DNA from: Rhodanobacter thiooxydans
GTDB taxonomy: Bacteria > Pseudomonadota > Gammaproteobacteria > Xanthomonadales > Rhodanobacteraceae
Reading direction: 5' to 3'
Assembly (NCBI RefSeq): GCF_030291135.1
Contig: NZ_CP127409.1
Span: forward strand, 2,604,001-2,668,000
DNA length: 64,000 bases
A model generated the notes under the pieces. The model searched no databases. It was not told the origin of the DNA and saw nothing but the letters and a program-made list of their open reading frames with translations. Positions 7,878-16,872 of the stretch are shown piece after piece (positions within the stretch are counted from its first letter, which is position 1; the number at the start of each line of letters is the position of its first letter). A program made the position numbers and the translations under genes.

Positions 7878-8779
7878 ACGCGCCGGCGAACGGACGTCCA
7901 GCCGTCCATCTTGTTGACGGTAGCATGTACGTTTTCCGCGCCTGGCACTCGATGCCGGACGAGTTCTTCGACGCCGACGGCCACCCGGTCAATGCGGTGC
8001 ACGGCTACACCCGCTTCCTGTGCGAACTGCTGGAGCGCGTGCAGCCCGAGCACATCGCGGTGGCGTTCGACGCCTCGCTGAACAGCTCGTTCCGCAACGC
8101 GATCTACCCGCCGTACAAGGCCAACCGTGACCTGCCGCCGCCCGACCTGGAGCGGCAGTTCGTGCAATGCCGTGCGATTACCGATGCGCTCGGCGTGCAC
8201 CTGATGATCGACCATAGTTTCGAGGCCGACGACCTGATCGGCAGCACCGTGTGGAACCTGCGCGCGCAGGGCTGGCGCAGCGTGATCGTCTCGGCCGACA
8301 AGGATTTCGGCCAGCTGCTGGGCGAGCACGACGAGCAGTGGGACTATGCCCGCGGCCTGCGCTGGGGGCCGGCCGGGGTGCACGAGAAACTCGGCGTGCA
8401 CCCGCACCAGGTCGCCGACTACCTGGCCCTGTGCGGCGACAGCGTGGACAACATCCCGGGTGTGCCCGGCGTCGGCGCCAAGACCGCCGCCGCCTTGCTC
8501 AGCCACTTCGGCAGCCTCGACATCCTGCTCGACCGCATCGACGAAGTCGCCTTCCTGCGCTTGCGCGGCGCCGCGGCCTGTGCCGCCAAGCTGCACGAAC
8601 ACGCCGAGCAGGCCCGGCTATACCGCCGCCTCACCCGTATCGCGCTGGACGCTCCGGGCGCCGAATCCGCCGAAGCCCTGCAGCGCCGTCCAGCACCCGC
8701 CGACCAGCTCGAAACCCTGTGCGAACAACTGCGCCTCGGCGCCTTCACCCGCAGCCGCCTGCGCGCGCTGCTGCGCTGA
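7874..8779 (+). CDS. 5'-3' exonuclease, FEN/Xni family
   Basis: 301 residues from GTG 7874, which overlaps the previous TGA. A later ATG (7925) would delete the essential first metal-binding aspartate in HLVDGSMYVFRAWH. Further conserved parts are AFDASLNSSFRNAIYPPYKA, the acidic EADDLIG and SADKDFGQLL, and the helix-3-turn-helix GDSVDNIPGVPGVGAKTA. This matches the nuclease domain of DNA polymerase I found as a separate protein (ExoIX/Xni-like), acting on flaps and 5' ends. No polymerase domain is present. Confidence 0.9.
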   Translation: MNAPANGRPAVHLVDGSMYVFRAWHSMPDEFFDADGHPVNAVHGYTRFLCELLERVQPEHIAVAFDASLNSSFRNAIYPPYKANRDLPPPDLERQFVQCRAITDALGVHLMIDHSFEADDLIGSTVWNLRAQGWRSVIVSADKDFGQLLGEHDEQWDYARGLRWGPAGVHEKLGVHPHQVADYLALCGDSVDNIPGVPGVGAKTAAALLSHFGSLDILLDRIDEVAFLRLRGAAACAAKLHEHAEQARLYRRLTRIALDAPGAESAEALQRRPAPADQLETLCEQLRLGAFTRSRLRALLR

Positions 8780-8794
8780 CCACACGACCAAAAG

Positions 8795-8964
8795 AGCACC
8801 CCCACCCAGCCTCCCCCTGCGTTGCAAGGGGAGGCGCCAAGCCCCCGCAGCCTTGCTCCCTCCCCTGCTTTGCAGGGGAGGGCTGGGGTGGGGTGCTCTT
8901 GATCTTCTTCGCCAGCCCGGAACTCCCCCCTCCCGACCTCCCCCTGCCTTGCTGGGGGAGGAAC
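8795..8964. repeat. cluster of three C-rich/G-rich REP palindromes
   Basis: Three hairpins: 8810-8833 (CTCCCCCTGCGTTGCAAGGGGAG), 8855-8896 (CTCCCTCCCCTGC, GCAGGGGAGGG, then CTGGGGTGGGGTGCTCTT) and 8932-8964. The first two are inverted relative to each other, as in BIME arrangements: AAGAGCACCCCCACCCAG mirrors CTGGGGTGGGGTGCTCTT. They fill the 230-base gap between the converging exonuclease and S9 peptidase genes. Relatives lie at 15409, 24190, 27650, 28076 and 43287. Confidence 0.8.
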
Positions 8965-9009
8965 AAAAACGGCGACCCGAAGGCCGCCGCTTTCATGACT
9001 TCAACCGGC

Positions 9010-11142
9010 TCAGTGCGAAGCGGCTTTCGGAGCGCCCTTCGCCGTCCACTGCTTCAGCCACGCGTTCACCGCGTCATGCCACTGCACGCTGTTGTGCGGC
9101 TTCAGCACCCAGTGGTTCTCGTCGGGAAAATGCAGCAGCTGGCTGGGAATGCCGCGGCGCTGCAGCGCGGTGAACGCGCCCAGGCCCTGGGTGTCGGGGA
9201 TGCGGAAATCCTTCGCCGAGTGGATCACCATCATCGGCACGCGCCAGTCCTTGACGTGATTGACCGGGTTGAACTTCTCGTAGTTCTCCGGGTGCTCGTA
9301 CGGGGTACCGCCGTTCTCGCGCTCCTCGAACCAGAGTTCCTCGGTGTCGTAGTACATGGCGCGAGTGTCGAACACGCCATCGTGGTCGATCAGGCACTTC
9401 CACGGCTGGTTCCACACGCCGGCGATCCAGTAGGTCATGTAGCCGCCGTAGCTGGCGCCGAGCGCGCAGGCGCGGTCGCCGTCGAGGAAGCTGTACTTGT
9501 CCAGCGCGGCCTTCCAGCCCAGCTTCAGGTCCTCCAGCGGCTTGCCGCCCCAGTCGCCGGAGATCGAGTCGGTGAACGCCTGGCCGTAGCCGGTGGAGCC
9601 GTGGAAGTTCACCGTCACCACCGCGAAGCCCTGGCCGGCATAGGTCTGCGGGTTCCAGCGGTAGCTCCAGCCGTTGCTCATCGCGCCCTGCGGGCCGCCG
9701 TGGATGATGAAGGCAACCGGGTAGGTCTGCCCCGCCTTGTAGTCGGCCGGCTTCACCACGTAACCCTGCACGGTCTCGTTGTTCCAGCCCTTGAAGGTGA
9801 AGAACTCGGCGTCGCCCATCTCTGTGTTCTTCAGGTCTGCCGCGTTGAAGTGGGTGACCTGCTTCAGGCCGCTGCCGTCGGCGGCAGCAAGATAGACGTC
9901 GGCCGGTCGCTTCAGGTCGTCGCGGGTCAGCAGCAGCTTGCCGTTGGCCAGCGAGAAGCCGCCCACCGTGCCTTCACCGACCACCTGGCTGACCTTGCCG
10001 CTGGCCGCGTCGATCGCGAACAGCGGATGCTGGCCGTTGTCGTCGGCGGTGGCGTACAGGGTCTTGCCGTCGGCGGAAATCGTGAGGCCGCCCGGCGAAC
10101 GATCCCACTGCGGATCCACCTCGTGACGGGTACCGCTGGCCAGGTCCAGCGCCATGATCGCGAAGCGGTCGGCCTCAAAGCCCGGCGTCTTCATCGCCAG
10201 GTAATACAGCGTCTTGCCGTCCGGCGAGGCCACCGGGTAGGCGTCCCACGCCTTGTTGTCGGCGGTGAGGTTCTTCGGCGCGGCGGAACCGTCCACCGGC
10301 ACGCTGTACACGTCGAAGTTGGTCGACCACGGCTCGCTGTGGCCGGCGATGCGCACGTCGAAGTACACGGTCTTGCCATCCGGCGCGAAACTGAACTCGC
10401 CCTCGTCGCCGAACGGCTTGCTCGGCACATCGCCGTCGATGCCGCGGCTGAGCAGCTTCGGTTCAGCGGAAAGCTGCCCCTTGCCGTCGAAGCGGGCCAC
10501 GAACAACTGGTTGCGCCGGCCGTCGGCCCAGGTATCCCAGTGCCGCACGAACAACTTGTCGTACAGCGTGCCGCTGGCCTTGTCCTTCGCGCGCGCGTCA
10601 AGCCGCTGCTGGGTGCACGCCAGCGTGCCGCAATCGGTGAATACCTCATACGACAGCAGCACCTGCTTGCCGTCCGGTGACAGCTTGTAGCCGCCCAGGT
10701 CCAGCACGCCACGACTGACCTGCACCGGCGCGGCGTGCTTGCCCAGGTTCAACCCGTCCTTGCCACCCAGATCCACCCGCCACAACTGCGCCACACCCTT
10801 GGCCGGCGCCACGAAATACAGACTGCGCCCATCCGCCGACCAGCGCGCCGAGCCACCCTTGTCCACCACCCTCACCGGCTGGCCAGCCTTGGCCAGGTCC
10901 AGCACGTAGATCGCATTGACGCCCTTGTTCGCCGCGTAGTCGGTGCTGCGCACGCCGAACGCCGCGTAACGCCCGTCCGGCGACAGCTGCGGATCGCTGA
11001 CCCGATCCATCATCACCAGGTCGCGGACGTTGAAGGCGTGCGGGCCCTCGGCCTTGACGAAGCTGGTGTCCACGACATCGCCCGCCATCGCGGGCGCCGC
11101 CGTCACCAGTGCGAGCAGCAATGCAGCCATCAGGGGTTTCAT
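9010..11142 (-). CDS. S9 family prolyl oligopeptidase-like peptidase, secreted
   Basis: 710 residues from ATG 11142, which has AAGGGA upstream and a clean signal peptide (MKPLMAALLLALVTAAPAMA). The N-terminal two thirds form a TolB/WD40-like beta-propeller (repeats such as SPDGRYAAFGVRS, SADGRSLYF, SPDGKTLYYLA). The C-terminal alpha/beta hydrolase has the nucleophile GASYGGYMTYW, the aspartate in AKDFRIPDTQG and the histidine in FPDENHWVLKP. Likely a periplasmic dipeptidyl or acylaminoacyl peptidase. A second, less similar S9 gene lies at 32522-34483. Confidence 0.93.
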   Translation of the reverse strand: MKPLMAALLLALVTAAPAMAGDVVDTSFVKAEGPHAFNVRDLVMMDRVSDPQLSPDGRYAAFGVRSTDYAANKGVNAIYVLDLAKAGQPVRVVDKGGSARWSADGRSLYFVAPAKGVAQLWRVDLGGKDGLNLGKHAAPVQVSRGVLDLGGYKLSPDGKQVLLSYEVFTDCGTLACTQQRLDARAKDKASGTLYDKLFVRHWDTWADGRRNQLFVARFDGKGQLSAEPKLLSRGIDGDVPSKPFGDEGEFSFAPDGKTVYFDVRIAGHSEPWSTNFDVYSVPVDGSAAPKNLTADNKAWDAYPVASPDGKTLYYLAMKTPGFEADRFAIMALDLASGTRHEVDPQWDRSPGGLTISADGKTLYATADDNGQHPLFAIDAASGKVSQVVGEGTVGGFSLANGKLLLTRDDLKRPADVYLAAADGSGLKQVTHFNAADLKNTEMGDAEFFTFKGWNNETVQGYVVKPADYKAGQTYPVAFIIHGGPQGAMSNGWSYRWNPQTYAGQGFAVVTVNFHGSTGYGQAFTDSISGDWGGKPLEDLKLGWKAALDKYSFLDGDRACALGASYGGYMTYWIAGVWNQPWKCLIDHDGVFDTRAMYYDTEELWFEERENGGTPYEHPENYEKFNPVNHVKDWRVPMMVIHSAKDFRIPDTQGLGAFTALQRRGIPSQLLHFPDENHWVLKPHNSVQWHDAVNAWLKQWTAKGAPKAASH

Positions 11143-11276
11143 GGGTGGTCCCTTGGTAGTCAAAGTAGTGACGGTAAGCGCCAAATTCGCCACGGGCAAG
11201 CTTTGCCGTGATCGGTGAAGAGTGAGCATGCTACCAACCCAGCGGCGGCCTCCGTATCAGCTTGCTACGTACCGTG

Positions 11277-11291
11277 TATCGATATGCGATA
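11277..11291. promoter_or_regulatory. inverted repeat upstream of higBA
   Basis: TATCG-ATATG-CGATA is a perfect five-base inverted repeat, 7 bases before the ATG of the higB-like gene. HigA antitoxins bind such dyads over their own promoter, so this may be the operator. Inferred from position only. Confidence 0.4.
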
Positions 11292-11298
11292 TGAGCTC

Positions 11299-11576
11299 AT
11301 GATCAAAACCTTCGCCAACAGGATGTGGGGTCGCTGTTCGATAGCGTGCGAGTTCACCACTTCGTGAACATCGAAGCTCCCACCCGCCACAAGCTGGAAG
11401 ACCTCGACCCAGCCGGCACGCTGGAAGACCTTCGGTTGCCGCCGGGCAACCGCCTGGAAGCACTCAAGGGAGACCGACCGGGACAGCACAACATTCGCGT
11501 AAACGATCAGTTCCGCACCTGCTTCCGCTGGAAGATCGGTGACGCGTACGACGTCGAGATCACCAACTACCATTAA
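11299..11576 (+). pseudogene. higB: HigB-type toxin, apparently frameshifted
   Basis: The reading frame from ATG 11299 begins MIKTFANRM, a classic HigB N-terminus, but runs to a stop about 23 codons on. The frame shifted by one continues GSLFDSVRVHHF and then LRLPPGNRLEALKGDRPGQ, NIRVNDQFRTCFRW and YDVEITNYH, the RelE-fold core of this mRNA-cleaving toxin. A single missing base in the G run at 11327-11330 would reconcile the two. A short product from GTG 11325 would lack the first strand and helix. Either a decayed gene or a homopolymer sequencing error. Confidence 0.7.
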
Positions 11577-11589
11577 AGCGACAACGACG

Positions 11590-11972
11590 ATGACCTCCAC
11601 CCCGCTGTCCCCGTCCACCCCGGCGAAATCCTCCGTGAGGAATTCATGCTGCCGCTGGCGCTTTCCTGCAACACGCTCGCCCGTGCCATCGGTGTCACAC
11701 CGGCACGCGTCAGTGACATCGCCATTGAGAAGCGCGGCATCATCGCGGACACCACCACCCTGCGCCTCGGCCGCTACTTCGGCACGACGGCGGACGTATG
11801 GATCAAACTGCAGAAGTGGTTCGAACTGGAAGTGGCACGCCGCGAACTTGGCAACGCGCCAGCCCGCATCCGCCCGCGCGCAACAGGCCGTTTCTGCATG
11901 CTGGTGGATCACCACCTGGCTGCAGCACAAGCATGCCAACAGACAGGCCACCTTCGACACCGCAATATTTAG
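11590..11972 (+). pseudogene. higA: HigA-type antitoxin, apparently frameshifted near its start
   Basis: The family signature HPGEILREEFMLPLALS and the helix-turn-helix region ARAIGVTPARVSDI are in one frame that has no start codon between the higB stop and that motif. ATG 11590 with the expected MTS opening is one frame away; one extra C in the run near 11596-11603 would join them. Downstream, GRYFGTTADVWIKLQKWFEL is intact. An unusual tail (CMLVDHHLAAAQACQQTGH) follows the normal end. Translation from internal ATG 11646 would lose the first helix. Confidence 0.7.
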
Positions 11973-12328
11973 GTAACCCCGGGCGAAAGTAGTCATTCCC
12001 GCCATTGTCGTCGCACAAACTGACAATAAACGTCACTAAGTGTCCTGGATGAACAGTACAAACCCATGCATCCGGGATCACATTTCCCGAACTTCATGGG
12101 CCCTTCCACCAAGGCTTGCGGGCTTTCGTGACCGCGGGCACAATCCAAGGGCCTACGGTTGTGAGGGAATACGCCTGCGGCAAACGTGGCATACAAGCTG
12201 CTTGACTTTGCCGCGAGCTTCCTGGTCGTTCCGACCATGCGAATGGGGTCCGATCCCGCCTAGGGGGATTACGGGGCTGGGGCTCAGGGGGCATCACACG
12301 GTTAGCTAACCAAAACAGAGGAACCACC
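11973..12328 (+). other. pilA upstream region
   Basis: 356 bases between the higA remnant and pilA with no supported ORF. It contains the sigma54 promoter at 12187-12203, leaving a leader of about 115 bases before pilA. I saw no clear PilR-site match to consensus by eye. Confidence 0.6.
12187..12203 (+). promoter_or_regulatory. sigma54 (RpoN) promoter of pilA
   Basis: TGGCATACAAGCTGCTT carries GG at 12188-12189 and GC at 12200-12201 with exactly ten bases between them, the -24/-12 spacing required by RpoN (consensus TGGCAC-N5-TTGC). It lies 126 bases before the pilA start. pilA promoters in Pseudomonas and Xanthomonas are RpoN/PilR-controlled, which agrees. Confidence 0.85.
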
Positions 12329-12769
12329 ATGAAGAGCATGCAAAAGGGCTTTACCCTGATCGAACTGATGATCGTGGTTGCGATCATCGCGATCCTCGCC
12401 GCGATCGCCATCCCGGCCTATCAGGACTACCTGATCCGCACACAGGCGAGCGAAGGCGTCACGATGATGGACGGCGCCAAAGTTGGCGTCACCGAGTTCT
12501 TTGCCAACACCGGCAGGCTTCCGACCAACAACACCTCAGCAGGTCTTTCGTCCGCTACCTCCATCACCGGCAAGTATGTGGCCTCCGTTACCGTTGGTAA
12601 TACTGGCATCATCACTTCCAAGTTCAACACGACCCAGGCCAACAAGGCTATCCAGGGTACGGAGATCAACCTCTCGCCAGCGACGCTCAACGGTGTCGTG
12701 GTTTGGGCCTGTCATCCGGGTACTACGGCGCCGGCACTCAAGTACCTGCCAACGACCTGCCGCAACTGA
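12329..12769 (+). CDS. pilA: type IVa major pilin
   Basis: 146 residues. The prepilin leader MKSMQKG ends in glycine; PilD would cut before F8 and methylate it. The mature N-terminus [20 protein letters not shown] has the E5 needed for assembly. The C-terminal part has two cysteines (WACHPG and PTTCRN) for the D-loop disulfide. The segment [18 protein letters not shown] is rich in Ser and Thr, suitable for O-glycosylation. GAGGA lies upstream of the ATG. A sigma54 promoter precedes it and a strong terminator follows it. Confidence 0.97.
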   Translation: MKSMQKGFTLIELMIVVAIIAILAAIAIPAYQDYLIRTQASEGVTMMDGAKVGVTEFFANTGRLPTNNTSAGLSSATSITGKYVASVTVGNTGIITSKFNTTQANKAIQGTEINLSPATLNGVVVWACHPGTTAPALKYLPTTCRN

Positions 12770-12797
12770 TAAACATCAACCCCAGTTGATCCACCTC

Positions 12798-12827
12798 GAA
12801 AGGCCGCCCAGCGCGGCCTTTCCTTTT
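12798..12827 (+). terminator. rho-independent terminator after pilA
   Basis: A perfect ten-base-pair stem GAAAGGCCGC/GCGGCCTTTC with a five-base loop, followed by CTTTT. It separates highly expressed pilA from the glycosyltransferase genes, which probably depend on read-through or their own weak promoter. Confidence 0.88.
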
Positions 12828-12853
12828 GTGCCCCCCAGGCCGGGAAAGCTGCT

Positions 12854-14863
12854 GTGAGCTTGCGCAATCCCTTGTTTTTTCTACTGACGGCCTGCGCCCT
12901 GCTGCTGTTGTGGGCGTATGCCCCCGGCCTGCATGGCAGCTTCCTGTTCGACGATTTCGCGAACCTGCCCGCGCTGGGGACCACCGGCCCGGTCGACACT
13001 TGGCCGACATTCTGGCGCTACCTCACTTCCGGCACCGCCGACCCCACCGGTCGCCCGCTGACGTTGTTGACCTTTCTGCTGGATGCGCACGACTGGCCCG
13101 CTGATCCTTTCCCCTTCAAGCGCACCAACCTGATCCTGCACCTGCTCAACGGGGGCCTGCTTTACCTCTTGCTGGCCCAATTGAGCCGCTTGCTGGACCA
13201 TGGCAAACGGCAGAGCCAGACCGCCGCCCTGACGGGTTCTGCGCTCTGGGTGCTGCACCCCCTGCTGGTCTCCACGACGCTGTATATCGTGCAGCGCGAG
13301 GCCATGCTGCCCACCACTTGCACCCTGGCAGGGCTGCTGCTTTGGCTGCATGGTCGCAGCCTGCTGATCCGGGGCAACACCACGGCGGGCCTGACCTGGG
13401 GCGTGCTGGGACTGGGAAGCTTCACCGTGCTTGGGGTACTGGCCAAGGCCAACGGCGCCCTGCTGCCACTGTTTGCCTTGCTGATCGAAGCCATCGTGCT
13501 TGCGCCACGGCATCCCGTGCCTGCCGGTGGATCACGGCAGGCGCATCGTTTCACGCTGTTCGCATTCGGCATCATTCCCGCCGCGGCTATTCTCGGTTAC
13601 CTGTTCTGGATCGGCCTCAACGGAGTACTTGCCGGTGGCCCGGTGGGCATCCGTCCATGGAGCATCGGTCAGCGCCTGCTCACCGAGCCACGCGTGCTGC
13701 TGGATTACCTGCAGTTGCTGTGGCTGCCGCGCCCGTTTTCGAGCGGACTGTTCAACGACCAGTACGTCGCCTCGACCACGTGGTGGCAGCCGGCCACCAC
13801 CTTGCCTGCCATGCTGTCCGTGCTTGGACTGATCGGGCTGGCCTGGTGGCAACGCAGGCGATACCCCGCACTGGCGCTGGCCATACTGTTCTACTTTGCC
13901 GGCCAGTTGCTGGAATCCACCTCGATATCACTGGAGCTCTATTTCGAACATCGCAACTACCTGCCCGCCCTGCTCATGTTCTGGCCGCTTGGCCTGTGGC
14001 TGGCCGATACACGCAGCCTGCGCCTGTTCAAATACACCTTGATGCTGGTGCTGCCACTGGGCCTGGCATGGATGACCCACGCCCGCGCCGAGCTGTGGGG
14101 CAACGTACACAGCCAGGCACTGCTGTGGGCACGGATCAACCCTGATTCGGCACGTGCCCAGACCAATGCCGCACAGATCGAAATGCAGGCTGGGCGACCG
14201 GAAGCGGCCATCCAGCGTCTGGAAAAGCTGCTCGCGACCCAACCGGATCAGGTGCAGCTCGCCTTCAACCTGATCGGCGCACGTTGCATGACCGGCGGCG
14301 TCCAGGCTGCCGATCTCGCCGCCGCCCGAACCGCCATGCAAGGCACGCCGAATACTGGCGCCCTGTTCGCCCATTGGTTTGACCGAACCCTGCCCGTGGC
14401 ACTTTCGGGTAGATGCCCCGGACTGACGACGCAAGACCTGCAGGAGCTGATTGACACCGGGCTGAAGAATCCAAAACTGTCCGCGGCCGGACGGCAGCAG
14501 GATCTGACCTACATGCGCGGCAAAATTGCCCTCGCACACGGGCAACCCGATACGGCACTGGCCGATTTCATCCATGCCCTCGATCTGCAGGTTCGCCCCG
14601 GCATGGCGCTGCAGGCCGCGGCAACCCTGGGTGCCGCCGGTTACCCGGCACACGGCCTGCGCCTGCTCGACCATTACGAAATCGTCAGCGGGAACGCCAT
14701 GAAGCCGGGCTTCGGCATGCCCTGGCTGCATGCATGGGTGCTTGAGCACCAGCACTACTGGCAACATGAAATGGATCACCTGCGCAGCCAACTCACCCTC
14801 GACGCGAAGGCTGGCTCCGTGAATACTTCCAGCCAGTCATCCCGACCGGACACACCAGATTGA
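12854..14863 (+). CDS. GT-C-like polytopic membrane protein with TPR tail (candidate pilin glycosyltransferase)
   Basis: 669 residues from GTG 12854, 26 bases after the pilA terminator. The first 430 residues hold about eleven membrane helices. The first outside loop begins GSFLFDDFANLPALG; an acidic pair here (D33-D34) is the usual catalytic site of GT-C enzymes that use lipid-phosphate sugars. FEHRNYLPALL occurs near residue 370. The C-terminal 230 residues are TPR-like helical repeats (NAAQIEMQAGRPEAAIQRLE). Position after pilA recalls TfpW/TfpO pilin glycosyltransferases, but this is not established. It overlaps the next gene by TTGA. Confidence 0.7.
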   Translation: MSLRNPLFFLLTACALLLLWAYAPGLHGSFLFDDFANLPALGTTGPVDTWPTFWRYLTSGTADPTGRPLTLLTFLLDAHDWPADPFPFKRTNLILHLLNGGLLYLLLAQLSRLLDHGKRQSQTAALTGSALWVLHPLLVSTTLYIVQREAMLPTTCTLAGLLLWLHGRSLLIRGNTTAGLTWGVLGLGSFTVLGVLAKANGALLPLFALLIEAIVLAPRHPVPAGGSRQAHRFTLFAFGIIPAAAILGYLFWIGLNGVLAGGPVGIRPWSIGQRLLTEPRVLLDYLQLLWLPRPFSSGLFNDQYVASTTWWQPATTLPAMLSVLGLIGLAWWQRRRYPALALAILFYFAGQLLESTSISLELYFEHRNYLPALLMFWPLGLWLADTRSLRLFKYTLMLVLPLGLAWMTHARAELWGNVHSQALLWARINPDSARAQTNAAQIEMQAGRPEAAIQRLEKLLATQPDQVQLAFNLIGARCMTGGVQAADLAAARTAMQGTPNTGALFAHWFDRTLPVALSGRCPGLTTQDLQELIDTGLKNPKLSAAGRQQDLTYMRGKIALAHGQPDTALADFIHALDLQVRPGMALQAAATLGAAGYPAHGLRLLDHYEIVSGNAMKPGFGMPWLHAWVLEHQHYWQHEMDHLRSQLTLDAKAGSVNTSSQSSRPDTPD

Positions 14864-16872
14864 CGGACTCCCTTCGCCGTTCGCCATGGCAGCTGCTGAT
14901 GCTGCTTACTGCCTTCGCCATGACCCTGGCCGTCTATTGGCCGGGGCTTTCCGGCGGATTCCTGTTCGACGACTACCCCAACATCGTCGACAACAAGGGG
15001 GTGCAACCGACGGACGCCAGCCTCCCGTCGCTGGTCGGCGCTGCGCTTTCCTCGCCGGCGAGTGACTTCAAGCGTCCGCTGGCCTCACTGAGCTTTGCCG
15101 CGAACTACCTTGCCACCGGGCTTGATCCGTACTGGATGAAGCTGACCAATCTGCTGCTCCATCTGCTGAACGGCTGGCTGGTGTATCTACTGTCGCTGGC
15201 ACTGTTGCGATCCGATCCTTCCGATCGGCATCCGCACGCGCAGCTCGTTGCCGTGCTGATCGCTGCCAGCTGGATGCTGCTGCCGATCAACCTCACCGCC
15301 GTGCTGTATGTGGTGCAGCGCATGGAAAGCATGGCGAACCTGTTTGTGCTGCTGGGCCTGCTCGGCTACGTCGCCGGCCGCCGCCGCATGCTTGCCTTGA
15401 TTCCTGCTTCCTCCCCTGCAGGCAGGGGAGGACTGAGGTGGGGTAGCTTCATCCTGTGCGCGACAAGCATCACCTTGCCCACCCTGCTTGGGCTGCTGGC
15501 CAAGGAAACCGCGGTGATGCTGCCGCTGTATGCGTTGTTGATCGAGTGGGCGCTGTTCCACTTTCGCAATCGACAGGAGGTTTCTACCGCTTCTGAAGAA
15601 AACGAGCCAAAACGCTCGCCATATGATCCGCGCACCATCGGCCTGTTCATGCTGGTGCTTGCACTTCCAATGCTGGCTGGCCTGGCGTGGCTGCTGCCCG
15701 GTGTGTTGAACCCGGAAACCTGGGCTGCACGCGACTTCACCCTCGGCACCCGTCTGCTCAGCGAAGCACGCATCATCACCGACTACGTCGCGTGGACCCT
15801 GCTGCCTACACCGGGCGCACTGTCGTTCTACCACGATGATTTTCAGGTCTCAACAGGGTTGCTGACTCCATGGAGTACGCTGGCCAGCATCGTTTTTCTC
15901 GCCATACTGATCGCGCTGATGCTGTGGCTGCGTCCACGCAAACCGCTGGTGGCACTGGGCATCGCCCTGTTCCTCGGCTGCCAGTTGCTCACCGGCACCA
16001 TCCTGCCGCTGGAATTGATCTACGAACACCGCAACTACTTTGCCAGCTTCGGCTTGCTGCTGGCGATCATGCCTTTGCTCGCCGTACCGCGGACTTTCCC
16101 CTTGCCACTGCCTCGATACGTGCTGCTGGCCGGACTGATGCTCTGCTGGATTGGGCTCACGGCACTTACCGCCTACGTCTGGGGCAACCCATTGCGCCTG
16201 GCTGAGGACCTCGCCGCGCGTGCGCCTATGTCACCACGCGCTCAATACGAACTGGGCCGCACTTACATCATCTACTCGCATTACGACCCTGCCTCGCCGT
16301 TCACCCGTATGGCCTACACGCCATTGGAAAAAGCGGCCGCGCTGCCGAATGCTTCCATCCTTCCCGAGCAGGCATTGATCTTCATGAATTCACGCATGCA
16401 CCTGCCGATCAAGGATGCGTGGTGGGACAGCATGGTCACCAAGCTCGTGGCCCGCAAACCTGGCGTGCAGGATGAAAGTTCACTGGGGGCGCTGACCATG
16501 TGCGTTCGTGAACGCAAGTGCGATTTGCCTACGCAGCGCATGACTCAAGCCTTTCTAGGCGCGCTGTCACACCCCGATCCCAGCGCGCGATTGCTCGCCA
16601 TGTACGGCGACTACGCATGGAACGTGCTCGACGACCATGTCCTGGGTGAGCGCGTGACCGATGCTGCAGTGAAGGCCAACCCGGATGAATCCGCCTACCA
16701 GGTCACCTTGATTCGCATGCTGGCGGTGCAAGGCCGCCGGACCGAAGCCGAAAAAGCCCTGGAACGATTGGATCGGTTGAATATCGGCGGTCACCTGAAC
16801 AACACTCTGGACCAGTTGCGTACGCAATTGTCCGACCTGCCAACATCCGTCCCATCAACGAGCACTCATTGA
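14860..16872 (+). CDS. second GT-C-like membrane protein with TPR-like tail
   Basis: 670 residues from TTG 14860, overlapping the preceding TGA. It is a paralogue of the preceding protein with the same architecture: SGGFLFDDYPNIVDNKG in the first loop (D37-D38), HLLNGWLVYLLSLALL, LYVVQRMESMANLF, LIYEHRNYFASFGLLL, and a helical C-terminal domain. The segment encoded by 15409-15450 (PASSPAGRGGLRWGS) comes from a REP palindrome lying inside the gene, in a cytoplasmic or periplasmic loop. Probably adds a second sugar or acts with its neighbour on pilin; inferred. Confidence 0.68.
   Translation: MTDSLRRSPWQLLMLLTAFAMTLAVYWPGLSGGFLFDDYPNIVDNKGVQPTDASLPSLVGAALSSPASDFKRPLASLSFAANYLATGLDPYWMKLTNLLLHLLNGWLVYLLSLALLRSDPSDRHPHAQLVAVLIAASWMLLPINLTAVLYVVQRMESMANLFVLLGLLGYVAGRRRMLALIPASSPAGRGGLRWGSFILCATSITLPTLLGLLAKETAVMLPLYALLIEWALFHFRNRQEVSTASEENEPKRSPYDPRTIGLFMLVLALPMLAGLAWLLPGVLNPETWAARDFTLGTRLLSEARIITDYVAWTLLPTPGALSFYHDDFQVSTGLLTPWSTLASIVFLAILIALMLWLRPRKPLVALGIALFLGCQLLTGTILPLELIYEHRNYFASFGLLLAIMPLLAVPRTFPLPLPRYVLLAGLMLCWIGLTALTAYVWGNPLRLAEDLAARAPMSPRAQYELGRTYIIYSHYDPASPFTRMAYTPLEKAAALPNASILPEQALIFMNSRMHLPIKDAWWDSMVTKLVARKPGVQDESSLGALTMCVRERKCDLPTQRMTQAFLGALSHPDPSARLLAMYGDYAWNVLDDHVLGERVTDAAVKANPDESAYQVTLIRMLAVQGRRTEAEKALERLDRLNIGGHLNNTLDQLRTQLSDLPTSVPSTSTH
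15409..15450 (+). repeat. REP palindrome inside a coding sequence
   Basis: CCTCCCCTGCAGGCAGGGG followed by AGGACTGAGGTGGGGTAGCTTC matches the intergenic REP family at 8855 and 43287 but lies in frame within the second GT-C-like gene. The stem is CCTCCCCTGC/GCAGGGGAGG. It keeps the reading frame open and adds roughly 14 loop residues. Confidence 0.8.

Noticed and set aside
12854-16872. Wzy polymerase or WaaL ligase for the two GT-C-like proteins
   Set aside because: They lack the large periplasmic loop with the Wzy_C pattern and instead have an early DD loop and C-terminal helical repeats; not excluded without a structure prediction.
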